Assembly (NCBI RefSeq): GCF_025151215.1
Contig: NZ_CP102286.1
Coordinates: forward strand, 2,356,001-2,420,000
DNA: 64,000 bases
DNA from: Parabacteroides merdae ATCC 43184
GTDB taxonomy: Bacteria > Bacteroidota > Bacteroidia > Bacteroidales > Tannerellaceae
Reading direction: 5' to 3'
The notes under the pieces were generated by a model. It saw only the letters and a list, made by a program, of their open reading frames with translations. It was not told the origin of the DNA and did no database searches. Position 1 is the stretch's first letter, and every line of letters starts with the position of its first letter. Positions 8,737 through 18,048 of the stretch are shown here, one piece after another. Made by a program: the position numbers and the translations under genes.

Positions 8737-9473
8737 AAGCTATGATTTTCGCTGCCGGTTTGGGAACACGCCTCAAACCGCTGACCGACAGTACTCCAAA
8801 AGCATTACTTCCTATCAATGGGAAACCTATGCTCGAACATGTAATCCTCAAATTGAAAGATGCCGGCTTTCACCAGATAGCCATCAACGTTCATCATTTG
8901 GGAGACCAGATCATCAACTTCCTGGCAGCCAACAATAATTTCGGTATCCAGATCCATATCTCCGACGAGCGGGATTATCTGCTCGATACCGGTGGGGGAA
9001 TCAAACACGCCACCGCCTTTTTACAAGGCAATGAGCCGTTTCTGATACACAATGTCGACATCCTGTCCGACATCGACCTCCGTGCGCTTTACAATCATCA
9101 TATAGAGACAAATCCGTTAGCGACATTATTGGTCAGCAAACGCAACACCTCCCGCTATCTGCTTTTCAATAAGGAAAATAAGCTATGTGGTTGGCGCAAC
9201 CGCGAGACGGGCGAAGTAAAGTCGTTCTACCCCGATTTCGATCCGAACCAATATAACGAATATGCCTTCAGCGGGATACATGTACTGTCTCCTAAAATAT
9301 TCGACTGGATGGAAGAATGGACCGGCAAGTTTTCGATCATCAACTTCTACCTCTCCATCTGCGCCAAGGCCAACATCCACGCCTACGCTGACGAAGACCT
9401 TCATCTGATAGATGTCGGCAAACCAGAAACATTGCAGGTGGCCGAAAAATGGATGAAAACACTTATTGTATAA
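8733..9473 (+). CDS. Sugar-phosphate nucleotidyltransferase, MurU-like
   Basis: A 246-residue NDP-sugar pyrophosphorylase. The N-terminal FAAGLGTRLKPLTDSTPKAL is the nucleotide-binding signature of the family, followed by LLDTGGGIKHA and HNVDILSDID, which carries the metal-binding aspartates. Its small size, lacking a C-terminal acyltransferase or beta-helix, fits MurU-type MurNAc-1-phosphate uridylyltransferases better than GlmU. It overlaps the upstream kinase by 4 bp. Together they could form the AmgK-MurU pathway, which makes UDP-MurNAc directly from recycled sugar and bypasses MurA/MurB. A mannose- or glucose-1-phosphate role is also possible. Confidence 0.75.
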   Translation: MKAMIFAAGLGTRLKPLTDSTPKALLPINGKPMLEHVILKLKDAGFHQIAINVHHLGDQIINFLAANNNFGIQIHISDERDYLLDTGGGIKHATAFLQGNEPFLIHNVDILSDIDLRALYNHHIETNPLATLLVSKRNTSRYLLFNKENKLCGWRNRETGEVKSFYPDFDPNQYNEYAFSGIHVLSPKIFDWMEEWTGKFSIINFYLSICAKANIHAYADEDLHLIDVGKPETLQVAEKWMKTLIV

Positions 9474-9580
9474 TATCGTTTATTTAACAAAGATATGCTT
9501 CTTTCGTAAATCGCTTCGCAATCCGGCTTTTTATCTTTCTAAAAGAACTTCCTGCCACAAGGTGCACAGTTTTTCCAACA

Positions 9581-9678
9581 AAGACGGTTTTCATTGGCCC
9601 GACGACCGTCTTCATATATAAAGATCTCGGCACCTCACGGCAACGAGGACGGTCTCCGTTCCTATGACGACCGTCCTC
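9581..9678. repeat. Two related hairpins in a 526-bp gene-free gap
   Basis: The gap 9474-9999 holds no convincing gene. Within it AAGACGGT (9581-9588) pairs with ACCGTCTT (9605-9612), and GAGGACGGTC (9645-9654) pairs with GACCGTCCTC (9669-9678). Both right arms belong to the direct repeat GACGACCGTCTTCAT / GACGACCGTCCTCAT at 9601 and 9666. Where arms differ (T versus C) the partner arm changes too, so pairing is kept. No T-run follows, so simple termination is unlikely. The rest of the gap shows only AT-rich sequence. Confidence 0.6.
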
Positions 9679-9999
9679 ATGCCCATAAAGCCCTGAATTT
9701 CTTTTCAAATATCCGAATCTCCACCAATCTCTTTTGCCACAAGCAATTCTCAAGGGGTTAAGCTTTTCTCAAATGTAAGCGTTTCTCCCCTTTCTATCTC
9801 TCCCCAAACAACATACTTTCATTTTCTGCCTATATCACATTTTCGTTTATCAGCAAAACAGAAAAAAGCAGTATCAAAATATCAAACTAAAACGATCTGA
9901 TATCTTAATCGAAATAGAAAATACGGGAAGGCAGAGGTTATTGTCCAATTTTCTAATGAACTGGAATCACAAAAAAGTTTGTTCTATACAACAATTGTT

Positions 10000-10584
10000 T
10001 TAAAGAATGGCAAGTAATATCGGTAAATAATCCTTTAACTCTACACGAAGCAACTTCAATGCCTGCTGAATACGATAATCGACTGTCTTGGAAGAAACTT
10101 CCAGACACGTCGCTATTTCACCATACGTCATATGCTGGAAACGATTTAACTCGAATGCTTCCCGGTAACTGTCGGGAAGCCGTTGCAACGCCTCTTCTAT
10201 CTTACGACTCAGTTCCTCCACGATATAAAAATCAGGATCTTCATATTCTAATTGTTGATTGTCGTACAATGTATTAATAATCTTCTGTTTTATTTCATTT
10301 CGGCTGATCAACGTCAAACAACGGTTCTTCACAGCTTTAAACAGATAGCTCTTCGGAGAGATCTCAAACGTATGCATCTCCCGATTCTCCCACAGCCAAA
10401 CCATCACATCCTGTACAATTTCCTGCCCGTCGTCATACTCGACAAACCGTTGGGCATAAGCACACAAGGAAGGGTAATACTTCAAAAAAAGGACATCGAA
10501 CGCTTTTTCATCTCCCCTTTGGATTTCCTGAAAAAGAGTTTCGTCTGCCACTATATCAGAAATATTACAAGACATACAAATCAC
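10000..10584 (-). CDS. ECF-type RNA polymerase sigma factor
   Basis: A 194-residue sigma-70 factor of the extracytoplasmic-function class. Region 2 runs through about residues 24-90 (FDVLFLKYYPSLCAYAQRF, QEIVQDVMVWLWENR) and region 4 through 130-185 (LPDSYREAFELNRFQHMTYG, SSKTVDYRIQQALKLL). It starts at ATG 10584 or, four codons in, at 10575; MSCNIS gives the more usual N-terminus. It faces away from a FecR anti-sigma gene 149 bp away, whereas most Bacteroidetes SusCD systems carry sigma and FecR in the same direction. The presumed role is switching on the downstream SusCD genes when the outer-membrane transducer binds its ligand. Confidence 0.9.
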   Translation of the reverse strand: MICMSCNISDIVADETLFQEIQRGDEKAFDVLFLKYYPSLCAYAQRFVEYDDGQEIVQDVMVWLWENREMHTFEISPKSYLFKAVKNRCLTLISRNEIKQKIINTLYDNQQLEYEDPDFYIVEELSRKIEEALQRLPDSYREAFELNRFQHMTYGEIATCLEVSSKTVDYRIQQALKLLRVELKDYLPILLAIL

Positions 10585-10733
10585 TGTTCTATAAGTTTTA
10601 ATCGGAAATATTTATACTTATTTGCAAATATAATATTTTCTAATCCAACGAACAATTACAAATACATGAAAAAAAATCACTTTTCATTTAGGAGATTTCA
10701 TTTTTCGTCAGTCATATTTATAAAAGGACAATT

Positions 10734-11753
10734 ATGGACAAACATAAACAAATAAACGAATCGATACTTTTGGGTTATTTCACCGGAACCCTCTCCATAC
10801 CTCTGCAACAAGAAGTAGAAGATTGGATCTCTGCATCAGAAGAAAACAAAAAAATAGCCCGGGACATACAATCTATATGCCTGGCAACTGAGACATTGAC
10901 TTGTATCCGGCAAACAGATTCAGGTACAGCCCTGAAAAAAGTAAAAAGCAAGATACATTCCCACCGGAAAATTTCTCTATCCGCCTGGATACAACGTATT
11001 GCGGCAATCCTCATCCTTCCGCTTATCATTTCCACTATATATTTCGCATTAAAAAAAGATCCGATCGAATATATAGAAATCAGAACTAATCCAGGAATGG
11101 TCGCTGCAGTCAATTTACCGGACGGAACAAAAGTATGGTTAAACTCACGTTCCTATCTGAAGCACCCGACGCGTTTTACAGGTAACACACGTGATGTTGT
11201 GCTGAACGGTGAAGCCTACTTTTCCGTCCATAAAGACAAAAGTAAACGTTTCACTGTCAGCACCCCATTTGATATCAAAGCAGAAGTACTCGGTACCGAA
11301 TTCAATATGGAAGCCTATGCAGCCGACAGCAGCGTAAGGACCACCTTGGTATCTGGCTCCATTCGACTTTCATTTTTAGACGATAATCAGAAGCATAAAT
11401 CATTTTTAATGAAACCGAATGAAGAATTCACTTATAACCAATATACTAAAAAAGTTAAAGTCGACAAACCATATATTCCGACACAAACTTCCTGGAAAGA
11501 CGGCTTGGTCGTATTCCGGAACACACCATTTAACGAAGCATTGAAAGTGTTAAGCAAACGTTTCAATGTCGAGTTCATCGTAAAAAACGACAAGTTATAT
11601 AACAACTCCTTCACAGGACCTTTCGATGGACAGCACTTACAACTAATCCTCGAACATTTCCGTTTGGCTTCCGGTATTCAATATCGCTTCATAGACCCTC
11701 AAACTGGGCAAGAAGGAAATATTAAAGAAAAAACGATCGTTGAATTATATTAA
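10734..11753 (+). CDS. FecR-family anti-sigma factor
   Basis: A 339-residue single-pass membrane protein. Residues 1-80 form the cytoplasmic sigma-binding part (ILLGYFTGTLS, QQEVEDWI). A hydrophobic segment lies at about 84-105 (RIAAILILPLIISTIYFAL). The periplasmic FecR domain begins at about 118 with NPGMVAAVNLPDGTKVWLN and includes EAYFSV and VLGTEFNMEAY. The C-terminal 90 residues (FNEALKVLSKRFNVEF) resemble the DUF4974 end domain. It would hold the divergent ECF sigma factor until the STN domain of the SusC protein signals. The next gene downstream is that SusC. Confidence 0.92.
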   Translation: MDKHKQINESILLGYFTGTLSIPLQQEVEDWISASEENKKIARDIQSICLATETLTCIRQTDSGTALKKVKSKIHSHRKISLSAWIQRIAAILILPLIISTIYFALKKDPIEYIEIRTNPGMVAAVNLPDGTKVWLNSRSYLKHPTRFTGNTRDVVLNGEAYFSVHKDKSKRFTVSTPFDIKAEVLGTEFNMEAYAADSSVRTTLVSGSIRLSFLDDNQKHKSFLMKPNEEFTYNQYTKKVKVDKPYIPTQTSWKDGLVVFRNTPFNEALKVLSKRFNVEFIVKNDKLYNNSFTGPFDGQHLQLILEHFRLASGIQYRFIDPQTGQEGNIKEKTIVELY

Positions 11754-11809
11754 GTGTAACCTTATTTATCAAATCTCATGAAAGAAAATAATCCCCCTTG
11801 AAAACAAAA

Positions 11810-11844
11810 CATACGGGAAAATATTGGCGTATTTCCCCGTATGA
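11810..11844 (+). promoter_or_regulatory. Hairpin in the leader between FecR and SusC genes
   Basis: CATACGGGAAAATA and TATTTCCCCGTATG pair around a TTGGCG loop with one bulge. It sits 57 bp after the FecR stop codon and 72 bp before the SusC start, without a following T-run. It could stabilise or attenuate the message into susC, or mark the 3' end of the fecR transcript. Confidence 0.5.
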
Positions 11845-11915
11845 AAATCCATCGCAAACTTGTTTGGCGACAAGTATAAGCAACTTTTTTATAACTCTAA
11901 ATCATTTACAAATCT

Positions 11916-14900
11916 ATGACAAATTATTTTAGCTTCCAACATTTCAGGAAGATGAATGTTAGGTTCATGCTCCTGAAGAAAATACCATTATGTATGAAAC
12001 TATCCGTAATAATGTTATTTATCTGTGTCGGATTAGCCTACGCGTCCGATAGCTACAGTCAAAATGTTCTTTTAAACATAGATGTGAACAACAAATCTGT
12101 ACAGGAGGTACTGGATGAAATTGAAAAACAATCAGACTTTCATTTCTTCTACAATAACAAACAAGTTAATACCTCACGTATCGTTAGTATAAAAAGTAAA
12201 CAAAAAAATGTTTTTAATGTATTGGAACAATTGTTCTCCGGAACCAATATCAGCTATAAAGTTTTAGATAAAAGTATTATTCTCTCCCCCAAAGAGGTAC
12301 TAGTTGCCCAACAGAAAAGCAGAAAGATCACCGGAGTTGTCACCGATGGAAAAGGCGAACCTGTTCCCGGCGCCAATGTCATTCAAAGAGGGACAACGAA
12401 CGGAACAATTTCCGATATCGATGGAAAATTCAGTTTAGAAGTACCAGATAATGCGACATTGGTCATTTCCTTTATCGGATACGTAACCAAAAATATTGCC
12501 GTCGGACATAAAGAAATATTCAATATTACCCTACTCGAAGATTCACGCAAATTAGATGAAGTTGTTGTTACAGCCTTAGGAATCAAACGAGAAGAAAAAG
12601 CTCTGGGATATGCTGTTCAAAAAGTGAAAGGAGATAATCTGCCTTTAGCAAAAACAGTAGATGTGACAACATCCTTAACGGGAAAAGTGGCTGGTTTGAA
12701 TATTCAAAATAGTACGGAATTCAATGAAACACCTAAAATCAAACTACGTGGAGAAACTCCACTAATCATTGTAGACGGTGTTCCCTATGGAAACATCACG
12801 TTAGACGAAATTGCATCCGACGACATTGAATCTATCGATGTATTAAAAGGTGCAACAGCCTCTGCATTGTATGGTGCTCGCGGAACAAGTGGAGCCATAA
12901 TGATAACTACGAAAAAGGGGGCCAATGAAGAAGGCTTGAACATCAATATCAATAGTAATACAATGTTTTTTTCCGGATACCTCGCATTCCCTGAAACTCA
13001 ACATTCTTATAGCCGTGGTTTCGGAGGTAAATACAACAATGACTATGTCTGGGGAGATAAACTGGATATAGGACGCACTGCTATTCTTTGGGATCCGTTC
13101 AATTATGAATGACGTGAACAGGAATTGGTATCAAAAGGAAAAGATAACTTCAAAAACTTCCTGCAATTCAGCATGGTTACAAACAATAATGTCAACATTT
13201 CTCAAAAAGGTAAATACGGTTCATTCCGAGCCTCCATCACAGAAGTATACAATAAAGGACAATACCCCAATCAGAATTTGAACAAAATCACATTCTCTGT
13301 CGGAGGAGAAATGACTTGGAAAAACTTTAAAATGGACGCTTCGGCAGCCTACAATAAACGCGTTTCCACCAATGACCACGGATCCGGATATAGCGGTAGC
13401 TACATATACGACATGGTAATCTGGGGAGGTTCCGAATATGACGTACGCGATTATCGCAATTACTGGGTAAAAGGAAAAGAAGGTATGCAACAGAACTGGT
13501 ATGATGACAGTTGGTATGACAATCCATGGTTCAAGGCTTATGAAATTACAGACGCTTACGACATCGATGTTGTCAATGCCGCTTTGAATGCAAGCTATGA
13601 GATCACTCCCTGGTTAAAAGCAATGGTTCGTTCAGGGGTCGATGTGTATACAAAACGGAATGAATGGAAAAATCCGATCTCTGCTAATCAGGCCTGGGAT
13701 AAAAAAGGATTCTTTGGAGTAAGCCGTGGTACGGATATGAGCATAAACACAGACGCTATGTTAATGGCAGATAAAACTTGGGGTAAGTTCAACATGAATC
13801 TGCTAGGCGGTGGAAACATTTATTATACACGCTATGACTTTATGAGTAGTAAAACAAAAGGAGGGCTTTCTATTCCAGAATTCTACTCCTTAAATGCCTC
13901 TATCGATCCAATCGAAGCAACCAGCGAACTACAACAAAAACGAGTTAATAGCGTCTACGGCAAAGCATCCCTTTCATGGGCAAGCACTTATTTTCTGGAC
14001 GTAACCGGAAGGAATGATTGGTCTTCGACCCTTTCTTCTGACCAGCGTTCTTACTTCTATCCATCCGTTTCAGGAAGTATTGTTTTATCCGAGATTGTCA
14101 AATTACCAACTTGGTGGGATTTCCTAAAAGTTCGGGCTTCATGGACAACAGCCAAAGAGGATGCCAAGATATATGCCAATAACAACGTATATTCTGTCAG
14201 TACAAATGTATGGGACGGACTTTCAACAGCGTCTTATCCATCCAGTAAGATCGGTGGACAAGTACGTCCAAAGAAATCGGAAGTATGGGAAGTCGGAACA
14301 GCCACTAACATGTTTAAGAACCGTTTATTCCTTGACTTTTCTTATTATCGTAAAATGGAATCCGATTTTATTATCGAAGGAGGAGTCAGCAGCGCAACTG
14401 GCTTCAATAGTATTCAAACCAATTTTAAAGAAACGCGTCTTCGCTCCGGATTCGAAATTACCATTGGAGGAACACCTATTCAGACCAAAGATTTTAGTTG
14501 GGACATCCTAACAAACTGGTCACACGACCAATATACCTACAAAACGATAGACCCAGATTATTCGACTAAAAAACCATGGGTCAAAGAAGGAGCTAGCTGG
14601 GATTGGCTTGCCGTTTACGATTGGGAACGTGATCCAGAAGGAAATATCATTCATAATGGAGGTATGCCAGTTAAACAAAACTTTCAAACAAAGATCGGAA
14701 ATACTACTCCTGATTTAGTTTGGGGTATCACAAACACATTCAAATACAAAAACTTCACACTCAGCTTTACGCTTGATGGTCGTGTCGGCGGTTTATCTTA
14801 CTCTAAAACTCATCAAATGTTATGGAATACAGGAGCTGGCATTGACACTGATACACAATGGCGTTATGAAGAAGTCGTAAACGGAAATAAAACCTATATC

Positions 14901-15302
14901 GGACAAGGGGTAAAAGTTGTTTCAGGAAGTGTAACTCGCGATCCAGATGGCAATATCATAGAAGATACACGCGTGTTTGCTCCTAATGATGTTGTTGTCT
15001 CATATGAATCTTATATCAGTAAATATCATGATTCACATCACAATGCATGTCGCCAGAATATACTGAAAGAAACGTTCTTCAAGCTCCGAAATCTTTCACT
15101 CACATATGATCTGCCATCCACATTGTGCCAAAAGATGAAAATGAAAAGTGCTTCTATTGGTTTCACCGGTCAAAATCTGTTCCTTTGGGCTAAAGAATAC
15201 AAATATGCAGACCCAGATAAAGGAGGAGACTCTTCTGGTACAGAAAGCTTAAATTCCCCATCCCAACGCTATATGGGATTCAATTTAAAAGTTAATTTCT
15301 AA
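11916..15302 (+). pseudogene. SusC/RagA TonB-dependent transducer split by an in-frame TGA
   Basis: One continuous frame of 1129 codons is interrupted by TGA at 13110-13112 (codon 399); both halves are in the same frame, with no indel. The first part has a signal peptide (to about residue 49), an STN domain (VNNKSVQEVLDEIEKQSDF), a carboxypeptidase-like domain (ITGVVTDGKGEPVPGANV), the TonB box region LDEVVVTALGIKREEKALG and most of the plug. The second part continues directly as VSKGKDNFKNFLQF and carries the whole beta-barrel to the terminal FNLKVNF. An STN domain means this receptor would signal to FecR. If the stop is real and not recoded, the product lacks the barrel and glycan import fails. 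A sequencing error cannot be excluded. Confidence 0.85.
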
Positions 15303-15322
15303 TCTGATAAAACAATTCAATT

Positions 15323-16867
15323 ATGGAACTGAAATATAAAGCAATCGCTTGCTTTCTGATAGGAATATTTTCATTATCAGGATGCACATCTACTTTTGAC
15401 GATCTGAACACCAATCCGGATACAACAACTAAAGTAAACGCTTCCATGCTTGCCTCCAAAGTCATTCTTGACATGACCAAATCGGCAAGTAACTGGAGAA
15501 ATGAATTTCTGGTCAAACGGATGTTTTGGGGAGAACAAATCGACGATAGACAATATAACCGTTTTGGAAAAGGCAGTTTTGATAACATCCAAACTTTAAC
15601 AAATGCCTGGAAAATGGTTGAACTATCCTCTGAAGATGATTTGGATGCTCATACAGGTTTATATTATTTTCTGAAAGGCTGGTATTTCTATCGTACAACG
15701 ATGGATATGGGAGATATCCCTTATTCGGAAGCTCTGAACATCGAAGAACATCGTTATCCCCAATATGATGAACAAAAAGACGTATTTAAAGGCATTCTTG
15801 AAGACCTTGCTCTTGCCGACGAATATTTTGCAAAATCCAAACAAGCTTTTTCCGGAGATCCTTTCTACCAGGGAGATCCGAAAAAATGGAGAAAAGCGAC
15901 AAATGTTTTACGTTTAAAAGTCCTAATGTCTCTATCCAAACGGGCAGACGATACACAGGAGTTGCAAATAAAAGAAACGTTCTCCAAAGTTGTTTCAGAA
16001 AATAATCTATTTAAAAGCAATGAAGATAACCTACAGGTCATCTACTCTGACAAAGATGGTCAAAAAAATCCCTATCACGTAACGGGAACTCGTAGTATCG
16101 ACTATTATGCCGGCACACACACATTAATTGATCCTTTAAAAAGATTCAAAGATTACCGATTATTTTATTATCTGGCTCCAGCAGAAGGGTTGACAAACGA
16201 ATTATACCTGCCAGCAGGAGAAAAACTTTTAAAGCCAAATGACTGGAATGCCTATCCTGCAGTGGATGCCGCTGGCGTATACGACATTGAAAAAGAAAAA
16301 ATCGCAAAACGTATGCACTCCCGTCCCAATGACGTATACCGTTTGAGTTATGTCGGAGTACCTTGCATCCGTTTAGGATATGCAGATATGAATTTCCTTC
16401 TCGCAGAAGCGGTTGAAAGAGGATGGATCACCGGCTCTGCAAAACAATATTATGAGGAAGGCATTCGAGCTTCTTTCCTGTTTGTCCGTACCACTGTCCC
16501 TGCTGAATACAACAACGGAGTAGAGATTACAGATGATTATATTACATCATACCTGAAAGGCGAATATGTAGCCTATAACACAAACGGGTCTGTAACAGAT
16601 CGTCTGAAGCAAATCTGGATGCAAGCTTTTCTGGCCAGATACTTCCATATGGCCACAGATGATTACTACGAATATCGCAGAAACGGATACCCGGAATTCC
16701 CAATCAATCCAGAAACAAACCTAAATAATGCAAAAGATAAAATTCCAATGCGTTACATGTATCCAGAATCTGAAACCAACTACAACAAAGAATCATTGTA
16801 TAAAGCTTTGGATCGCCAATGGGGAGGAGTTGACGATGTCAACAGTATTATGTGGCTTCTGAAATAA
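15323..16867 (+). CDS. SusD/RagB-family surface nutrient-binding lipoprotein
   Basis: A 514-residue lipoprotein with signal peptide and lipobox LSGC (Cys21). The sequence TFDDLNTNPDTTTKV followed by a long TPR-like helical body (YYFLKGWYFYRTTMDMGDIPYSEAL cut to key residues G-D-I-P-Y-S-E-A) fits the SusD-like_2 branch. It would cap the SusC barrel on the cell surface and present ligand. It starts 20 bp after the SusC frame, and a strong terminator follows, so susC-susD form one transcript. With its partner interrupted, it may still be surface-exposed but unpaired. Confidence 0.9.
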   Translation: MELKYKAIACFLIGIFSLSGCTSTFDDLNTNPDTTTKVNASMLASKVILDMTKSASNWRNEFLVKRMFWGEQIDDRQYNRFGKGSFDNIQTLTNAWKMVELSSEDDLDAHTGLYYFLKGWYFYRTTMDMGDIPYSEALNIEEHRYPQYDEQKDVFKGILEDLALADEYFAKSKQAFSGDPFYQGDPKKWRKATNVLRLKVLMSLSKRADDTQELQIKETFSKVVSENNLFKSNEDNLQVIYSDKDGQKNPYHVTGTRSIDYYAGTHTLIDPLKRFKDYRLFYYLAPAEGLTNELYLPAGEKLLKPNDWNAYPAVDAAGVYDIEKEKIAKRMHSRPNDVYRLSYVGVPCIRLGYADMNFLLAEAVERGWITGSAKQYYEEGIRASFLFVRTTVPAEYNNGVEITDDYITSYLKGEYVAYNTNGSVTDRLKQIWMQAFLARYFHMATDDYYEYRRNGYPEFPINPETNLNNAKDKIPMRYMYPESETNYNKESLYKALDRQWGGVDDVNSIMWLLK

Positions 16868-16884
16868 TTTATTCATATAGAAGA

Positions 16885-16930
16885 GAGCACCGAATATAAA
16901 AACATTCATTATATTCGGTGTCTCATTTTT
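16885..16930 (+). terminator. Intrinsic terminator behind the SusD gene
   Basis: GAGCACCGAATATA and TATATTCGGTGTCTC form a 13-14 bp stem around an AAAACATTCAT loop, followed by ATTTTT. It lies 18 bp behind the SusD stop and separates susCD from the phosphoesterase genes. Confidence 0.85.
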
Positions 16931-16946
16931 AATTTATATATATATC

Positions 16947-18020
16947 ATGAACAAAAAACTTTTTTTTATCTTAACGATTATTCATCTCAATATTTTTTGT
17001 ATATCTGCCCAGATCTACCCTGTCCGGCCTCAACTATCCGACAAGCATTCTTTTTCCATGATCCTGCTGCCTGATCCGCAGAGTTATAACAAGTTCGATG
17101 CTAACCAACCGCTATTCGAGCTACAGACAGCTTGGATTGCCAACAGCATCGAACCTTTGAATATCAAAGGAGTTCTGTGTACCGGTGATTTGGTTGAGCA
17201 GAACGAGATACGGATTCCGGACGGCATAAACGGAAATCAGACAAGCGAAGAACAATGGCAGGCCGCATCCAGGGCATTTGAACGGCTCGACGACAAAATA
17301 TCTTATGTCGTTTGTACCGGGAATCACGATTACGGATATGAGAAAGCAGAAAACCGCCTCTGCCACCTTCCTGATTATTTCCCTTCCGAGCGGAATAGCT
17401 GCTGGAAAAAGTCATTGGTCGAGACAGGCCTGAACTATCAAGGTATTCCGACTCTTGAAAATGCAGCTTATGAGTTCGAGACAGACACATGGGGAAAACT
17501 ATTGGTCATATCACTCGAATTTGCTCCGCGTGACGAGGCGATCGAATGGGCGGCCAAAGTTGCCGGTAAAGCCAAATACAAAAATCATAAAGTGATCCTG
17601 CTGACACACTCCTATATGTCACCGGAAGCCAAACGTCACATCAAGGAAAGCTACAAAATATCACCCGCCAATTACGGAGAAGCCATCTGGCAGAAACTGG
17701 TCTATCCTTCCTCCAACATCAGCATGGTGATATGCGGACATGAATGCGAGATAGCAGACTACAAGGGCAATGTCAGCTTCAGGACTGACAAAAACAGCAC
17801 AGGCAAGAATGTAGCCCAAATGATGTTCAACGCCCAGACCGCCGACGGTCAATGGCATGGCAACGGGGGAGACTGCTGGCTCCGCATCATGGAGTTTATG
17901 CCGGATGGAAAGACGATTAAGATCAAAACATTCTCCCCCCTGTTCGCACTTTCTCCCCTGACATCCGAAAAGGCTTGGAGAACAGATTCATACGATCAAT
18001 TCGACATCACGATCGAATAA
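16947..18020 (+). CDS. Secreted metallophosphoesterase (calcineurin-like)
   Basis: A 357-residue exported enzyme with a signal peptide ending near ISAQ (about residue 22). The dinuclear-metal motifs are visible in order: LPDPQSYNKFD, CTGDLVEQN, CTGNHDYGYEK, LTHSYMSP and CGHECE. The first motif reads D-P-Q instead of the usual D-x-H, as in CPPED1-like phosphatases, so it should still bind metal. The natural substrate is not evident; phosphate esters of sugars, lipids or proteins are possible. It sits right behind the SusCD terminator and is followed after 28 bp by a second phosphoesterase. Confidence 0.85.
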   Translation: MNKKLFFILTIIHLNIFCISAQIYPVRPQLSDKHSFSMILLPDPQSYNKFDANQPLFELQTAWIANSIEPLNIKGVLCTGDLVEQNEIRIPDGINGNQTSEEQWQAASRAFERLDDKISYVVCTGNHDYGYEKAENRLCHLPDYFPSERNSCWKKSLVETGLNYQGIPTLENAAYEFETDTWGKLLVISLEFAPRDEAIEWAAKVAGKAKYKNHKVILLTHSYMSPEAKRHIKESYKISPANYGEAIWQKLVYPSSNISMVICGHECEIADYKGNVSFRTDKNSTGKNVAQMMFNAQTADGQWHGNGGDCWLRIMEFMPDGKTIKIKTFSPLFALSPLTSEKAWRTDSYDQFDITIE

Positions 18021-18048
18021 ACCATTCATAAACAAAAACCATCTAAAG

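Noticed and set aside
9484..9753. 89-codon minus-strand frame in the gap after the nucleotidyltransferase
   Set aside because: It runs through the two hairpins and has an amino-acid make-up rich in Arg and Lys with no domain; likely chance.
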